From positions 2,736,001 to 2,800,000 of the forward strand of contig CM041200.1 in assembly GCA_023078555.1 (NCBI GenBank): 64,000 bases of DNA. The letters run 5' to 3'. Below the pieces are notes generated by a model. That model made no database searches, had not been told where the DNA came from, and was given only the letters and a program-made list of their open reading frames with translations. Shown in pieces: positions 59,532-64,000 of this stretch (the first letter of the stretch is position 1; each line of letters starts with the position of its first letter). The stretch comes from Ulva prolifera. Its lineage: Eukaryota > Chlorophyta > Ulvophyceae > Ulvales > Ulvaceae. A program made the translations under genes and the position numbers.

Positions 59532-61914
59532 CTACAAGCGGTGGCGGTAAAGGGATCGGGCAGCACCGTCTGAAGGCTTGTAAACGGAGGCGTAGGGGGT
59601 GTCCATACGTGGCGCGCCTTGCGAGCGTGCCTGACCGACCGCGGCCGTGCGCGGCATGTGGATCTGCGGCGTCGAGATGTGCATGTCTGCATGTGGCGAG
59701 GCCTCTTTGGGCGTGCGCGGTGACAGCGTCAGCGAGTCTTTCGGGGTACCGTGTTCAGATGCGCTTTCCGGCGCGCTCTCCGCAGCCTGTGACCCGGTCA
59801 GCCCTGCACGCACTTCAGCTCTTGCCACACATACCCTCCCCCACTCTCCAGCACCCTTGAGATCGCAATTCAGCCGGGACCATGTCAGGCACCGGGAAGA
59901 TGCCGGGGGATGACTGCTCCAGCTCGGAGCAGCTTCCCTCAATAACTACATCAGCCATTCGTGGGCGCGGGTACATCGCACGACAGCCCTCCACGTAGTG
60001 TCGCAGCATGCATGCGGTGAATAGGGGTTCGGGGAAGGGGTGGCGTACGCTCCATCACCGCAGCCACCACGGAGGCGGTGGCGCGCCAGGCGCCGACGAC
60101 GGCGGCCTTCACGTCGCGGCCGCTGACCACGATGCCACGCGTGTACTTCTCCCGGGCCTCCTGGTGCTGCTCGCCTCCCGGCAGCATGCCGCGCACATGC
60201 ATCTCGGACAGCGCCATGCCGTACAGCAGCACCTCCGGCGACAGCAGCCGCCGCGCGATGCGGTCGAGGCCCTGCGCAGAGGTGCGCCCAGCCGCTGCGG
60301 CTGCACCGGCGGACACTGGCGCGCCGTCGTCCGCCTCCTCTGGCGCGGCGGCCACGAGGCCGCGCAGGGTCTGCACGAGGTCGCCGACCTGCTGTGGCAC
60401 GCTGCGTGCCACGCCTGCAGCCACGGCCGCCGCGGCCTGCATGCCGCCCTCCACGGCCCCCCCTGCCTGTTGCAGCGCCGGTGCGGCGCCCTCCTTCGCT
60501 GCGGCCGCCGCGTCCTGCACGCTATGCGCGACGCCCTCAGAGGCGCCGCGGGCGGCTGCAGCGCCCTTCCGGAGCTGCGCCAGGGCTGCATCCAGCCACA
60601 CGGGCGCTCCGGAAGCCGCAGCGCTGCCTTCTGCGCCATCTGACACCACAGCCTCTTGTGCCGCCTGTGCCGACTCGACGGCGGACGGCCGTGTTGGCTG
60701 CCGCAGCTGCGAGTGCCGCTGCTGCAGCACCATCGTGGTGAGCAGCGCAGCGAGCAGCATGCTGGCCGCGGCAGCGTGCGTGTGCTCCGGGTGTGTCAGG
60801 CAGTATTCGCGGCTCGCCTGCAGGAACTGCCGCAGCGCGGCATGCATGCGGCGCCGCTCGGCGTGGAAGCGCGCATTAGCAGCACGCAGCGCAGGCAGCA
60901 CGCGATTTCGGAGCGCCGTGTATTCGCTGTCCGTGCCGTGCCGCACAGCAGCCTCAGCACACAGTACAGAAAGCGCGGCAGGCGCAAACATGATCTTGCG
61001 CCTGCGCAGCCCCTGCTGGATGGCCTTGACGCTGATGGCGGCGTACACCGCCCGCCGGGTGGTCCTGGAGGTCGCCACCTTTGCGACCCTGCACAGTTAG
61101 AGGCCTGAGACGCAGCTGGCAGTCTCTGCATGCTGCGAGGCGCACACAAAGTGGCTGGCGCAGCCTCGCAAAGGGAGAGCGCACGTGTTTGATGTGTGCT
61201 TGGCTGCAGTCCGCACTCTGGAGCGGGCCACCTTGTATGGATCCTTTGCTCCCAGAGAGGACTTGTGAGTCATTGCACACTGCGCCAAAGAGCAGCCTGC
61301 GACCGCCAGGCAGCAGTGGAACACGCGTGTGATGCGGCCGCTGGTGCTGGCAGGGACGACGGCGCCGAATGCGTCTTTGACGGATTGAGTGCCGTCCTTG
61401 CCCACTGTGTTGCTCAGGGCTGTTGCAACGATGGCAACAGCAGCTACGGGCATGACACGCTTGGCAAGGTTGGCGACAGGACGCCGCTTTGAGCCCACCA
61501 GGCGCGCCGCCCTGCTCGCCTGTCGTCTGCTAGCATTCAAGGAGGCTTGCAGCATATTCTCTAGCTGGGCCCACTTGCTCTGGAAGGTAGCTTGTACAGC
61601 TGGCAGCTTCTTTGCCACGGTGCCCGAAGCTACCGTCAGTAGAGCAGCAGCACAGAAGCCGGCCAGCACAACCCCGAGAGACTGAGATGGGAAGCCATCA
61701 TGAGGTTTGACGATTTCTGGTATAGCCAGTGAAGGATGCTGTGTAACTACATGGATCCAATGTAGCAGCTTGGACCTCCCGGCAGGGCACTCTGCAGCCT
61801 CAGCATCCGGATGCAGAGTATATTTCTCGATAGCCTTTCGCAGAGGCGATTTGCGCCCCCGAGAGAAACCTACACGATTGCAACGTCGTCTCTAGCTTGG
61901 AAAAGCGACATCAT
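59532..61914 (-). CDS. Ala-rich helical membrane-associated protein, function unknown
   Basis: Inferred exons: 61914-61874, 61775-61185, 61088-60049, 59945-59855, then a C-terminal exon ending at 59532 (a read-through end at 59815 is the alternative). Internal joins are phase-consistent (GTAGGT, GTGCGC, GTACGC donors). The start 'MMSLFQARDDVAIV' continues 'SKLLHWIHVVTQHPSLAIPE'. Hydrophobic helices follow ('GVVLAGFCAAALLTVASG', 'VMPVAAVAIVATALS', 'ITRVFHCCLAVAGCSLA'), then 'AAAASMLLAALLTTMVL'. A long amphipathic Ala-rich segment is next ('QLRKGAAAARGASEGVAHSV', 'VAAGVARSVPQQVGDLVQTL'), resembling apolipoprotein or LEA-like helices, so membrane or lipid-droplet binding is plausible. The end is Ser/Thr/Pro-rich ('KDSLTLSPRTPKEASPH'). 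No family was recognised. Confidence 0.6.
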
Positions 61915-62012
61915 GCGCGCATGTATGCGCCCGCAACACAGAAGTGCTCGTGCGGTGTACAGACCACACAGTCCAACCTTAACGCAGGCAGCCCTTCAGG
62001 CCCCAAAATGGG

Positions 62013-62020
62013 CTTATATA
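62013..62020 (-). promoter_or_regulatory. TATA box (TATATAAG) of the Ala-rich membrane protein gene
   Basis: On the minus strand TATATAAG lies about 100 nt upstream of the inferred ATG at 61914. It is the clearest TATA element placed before any gene in the window. Confidence 0.55.
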
Positions 62021-64000
62021 TGACTTTTTTGCCTCATGCCTGCTGGTCATGGAATGACCGCGACGGCATGGAACTGGCGCAACTTGACGCAGACTCCTCG
62101 CGACGAATTACACAGGCCAAACATTCCACACAGTCATTGGCTACTGAGGTATACATGTCCGCTGACACCTGTGAGATGCGATAAGCTGGTCGCAAGAGGA
62201 ATCCAGAGCGCTGACGGCCAGCGCACAGGGATTGCAAGGCCTACACATGTACTCCATCCTGCCGCTGCCCAATCATACTTGTCCCGCTGATTTGTAAAGC
62301 GCACCATTTCGCTTCTTAAAGAACTTGACCATATGTCCAGTCGGGATTTGGAAAAGGTGAAGGCATCAAAGGCGGGTCGCGCCTGCCACCAATTGCAATA
62401 GCTGCAGTCCTGGCATATCAATTTGAGAGCAGCGCACTGAGCATTTGCAAGCTCACCGCAGCCTCCTCCAGATAGATAGTCTGCAACGTAGAGTATGGAC
62501 ACTGCAATCAGTGTCCCAGGAGCGCTGGATTATCCCGAATTGCTACCGAAAGCGACCATGGAGTTGCATGCACATACAATGCCACGTGTGCAAGCTTGGA
62601 CGTAATTCACGAATTCTACTGGCCCACGCATGGTGTTCCACGCCTCGATGTGGCCAAGGATGCTTTCGCGAGGCCCGGGCAGCTTGCGCCAGTTGCGCCA
62701 GACGTGCAGAAGGAGGACTTCCTTGTTTAAGTGTACGGGCGGCGCTCAGTCTATTACGGCTCCGGGCACATGCGCATGCAGGGCCCGGCACTGGTTGCCG
62801 TTGGTGGGGTTGTCGGTTGGCACATGAGTAGTTCTTGCCATGAACTCCCAAAAGGTAAACGTGATCGACACCCCCAAGTGGACGCTACCTCTGGTGGCTG
62901 CCCCTGACCTCATACGCATACCGGGCGTCTCGGTAGTTCAAGCTTGTCCACTGCCCTGTAGATGAGTGTTCTGGAGAGCTACAGTCATGTGCTCATCTCT
63001 GACATGCTGATTATCCTGCAGTGTGGAATGATGGCCAACACCATAGTGTTGCTGGGTCGGTTGCGTGTCTGGTTGAGGTGTTTCTGTCACACGTCAAGAA
63101 GCATCCATGCAGGCTGCATGCATGCTTGCAGGCAGGCTCCCACTGTCAGAAAAGCTGAAGCAGGCCAACATCGGCATGGCAATGTACATATGGTGTGAAG
63201 CCGCTTGTCACAGGACTCTGTCAATCATGCACATCTGCCACAAACGAAGCCCCATGTGCGACACATACAAAACATTAGGATTCCAAAGCGGCCACCACCC
63301 AACACTGTACCAGAAATTCGCGTGAACCAAGAGGTCCCCTGAATCAACCAGATACCTAGGCGAGAATCAGACATGCACCTTTGATCACCCCGAGCTACAG
63401 ACTGTGACTTCGAGTCGTTCTGGCCAATCCCTCCGTCGTCCAAGGACGCCAGCATTGGCCCGAAGCACTCAGGCTCATTAACCAGTTCGCCATCTGGCCC
63501 CACAACCAGCACTGCATATGCCAGGCTAGCTACAATCCCCTGCACAGCCATTCAGGCACAGAAGATTCGCTCAGATTGGGCGTCCATGGCCGGAGCACGG
63601 CCATGGTCCGTGACCAGTGGGCCACGCGCTGCCCCGGCCCTGGCCGAATGCCAGCCAACGGCCCGCCTGGGCTCCATGGCTGTGAGCCAGAGCATGGAGG
63701 CAACACTGGCAGCGCGGGCCTCTCACACCAGGCATGCCGGTGCGGCGTTTGCAGTGGGACCGGTGTTGCGTCGCAGCTGTGTGACAAGGATGAAGGAGGC
63801 GAGGCGGGCAGCACCGCGAGGACAGCAAGCAGTGGAAGAACACACCCAGCACCCCTGTGTCGCGTCGCAGCTGTGTATCCGAGCTGTGTGCTCGAGCTTG
63901 TGTGTTCAGCAGGCAGGTGCGCCTCCATCGTCAAGCGCGCAAACAACCCAGGTGTTGCCTTGCCAGCAGCGATTGTGATGGCGCCGGGTGGGCGCCCCTG
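62021..64000. other. Right-hand 2 kb: no gene identified
   Basis: Two protein-like minus-strand stretches occur without a complete model. One at about 62134-62502 reads 'ILYVADYLSGGGCGELANAQ' and 'RFTNQRDKYDWAAAGWSTC'. The other, about 63400-63531 after a TGTGCAG acceptor, reads 'GIVASLAYAVLVVGPDGELV' and 'PMLASLDDGGIGQND'. The second may be an exon of a gene continuing past the right edge. Neither was recognised. Confidence 0.35.

Noticed and set aside
1..64000. Bacterial or viral systems: CRISPR arrays, defence islands, prophage, toxin-antitoxin pairs, giant-virus insert.
   Set aside because: No spaced direct repeats, no operon-like runs and no viral or mobile-element proteins were found. 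All identified genes are eukaryotic with introns. The zinc-ribbon gene is the only one with a faint virus-like flavour, and it has a spliceosomal intron.

Overview
The window is nuclear DNA from a eukaryote, very probably a green alga (chlorophyte, possibly trebouxiophyte; the rank is inference). Nearly every gene is broken by short spliceosomal introns. Most donors read GTGCGN rather than GTRAGT and acceptors are mostly TGCAG. The gene set is plant-type: a gamma-tocopherol methyltransferase (VTE4), an SDG40-like SET enzyme, a plant-type pfkB kinase, an RPN13 and a topoisomerase I. I saw no bacterial operons, rRNA, CRISPR array or phage module, and I recognised no tRNA.

Layout. 0-0.4 kb: end of an organelle-type helical-repeat protein, then 3.3 kb with no gene except a decayed copy of MPC1 exon 1. 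3.7-4.3 kb: MPC1 (+), convergent with a coiled-coil gene (4.4-5.2, -). 6.6-8.6: Notchless (-). 9.35-10.0: 5-FCL (+), convergent with VTE4 (10.1-12.2, -). 13.4-14.8: RPN13 (-). 17.8-20.6: TOP1 (+). 21.5-22.4: exosome CSL4 (+). 23.6-24.4: a Cys-rich zinc-finger-like gene (+). 25.1-28.5: an ATM1-type mitochondrial ABC transporter (+). 28.8-31.0: a coiled-coil gene (-). 31.3-33.4: JMJD4-type JmjC protein (-). 34.3-34.8: small UBTD protein (-). 36.4-38.7: SDG40-like methyltransferase (-). 40.1-42.2: FEX fluoride exporter (-). 42.6-44.5: pfkB kinase (+). 44.8-56.2: RAD50 (-), a 19-exon model of 1364 codons before the stop. 56.7-59.2: PLP-dependent class V aminotransferase (-). 59.5-61.9: Ala-rich membrane-associated protein (-). 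62-64 kb: nothing I can name.

The genes are ordinary housekeeping functions and do not form one pathway. The most striking structure is that a complete three-exon SLC30A9/ZnT9-type gene (47331-49906, -) lies inside one 3.4-kb RAD50 intron on the same strand. Both the RAD50 reading phase and the RAD50 homology resume on the far side. RAD50 and FEX also contain several junctions that only work as GC-AG introns.

Exon joins were worked out by hand from reading frame, splice signals and remembered family consensus. No alignment or transcript was available. I found no new multi-gene system.
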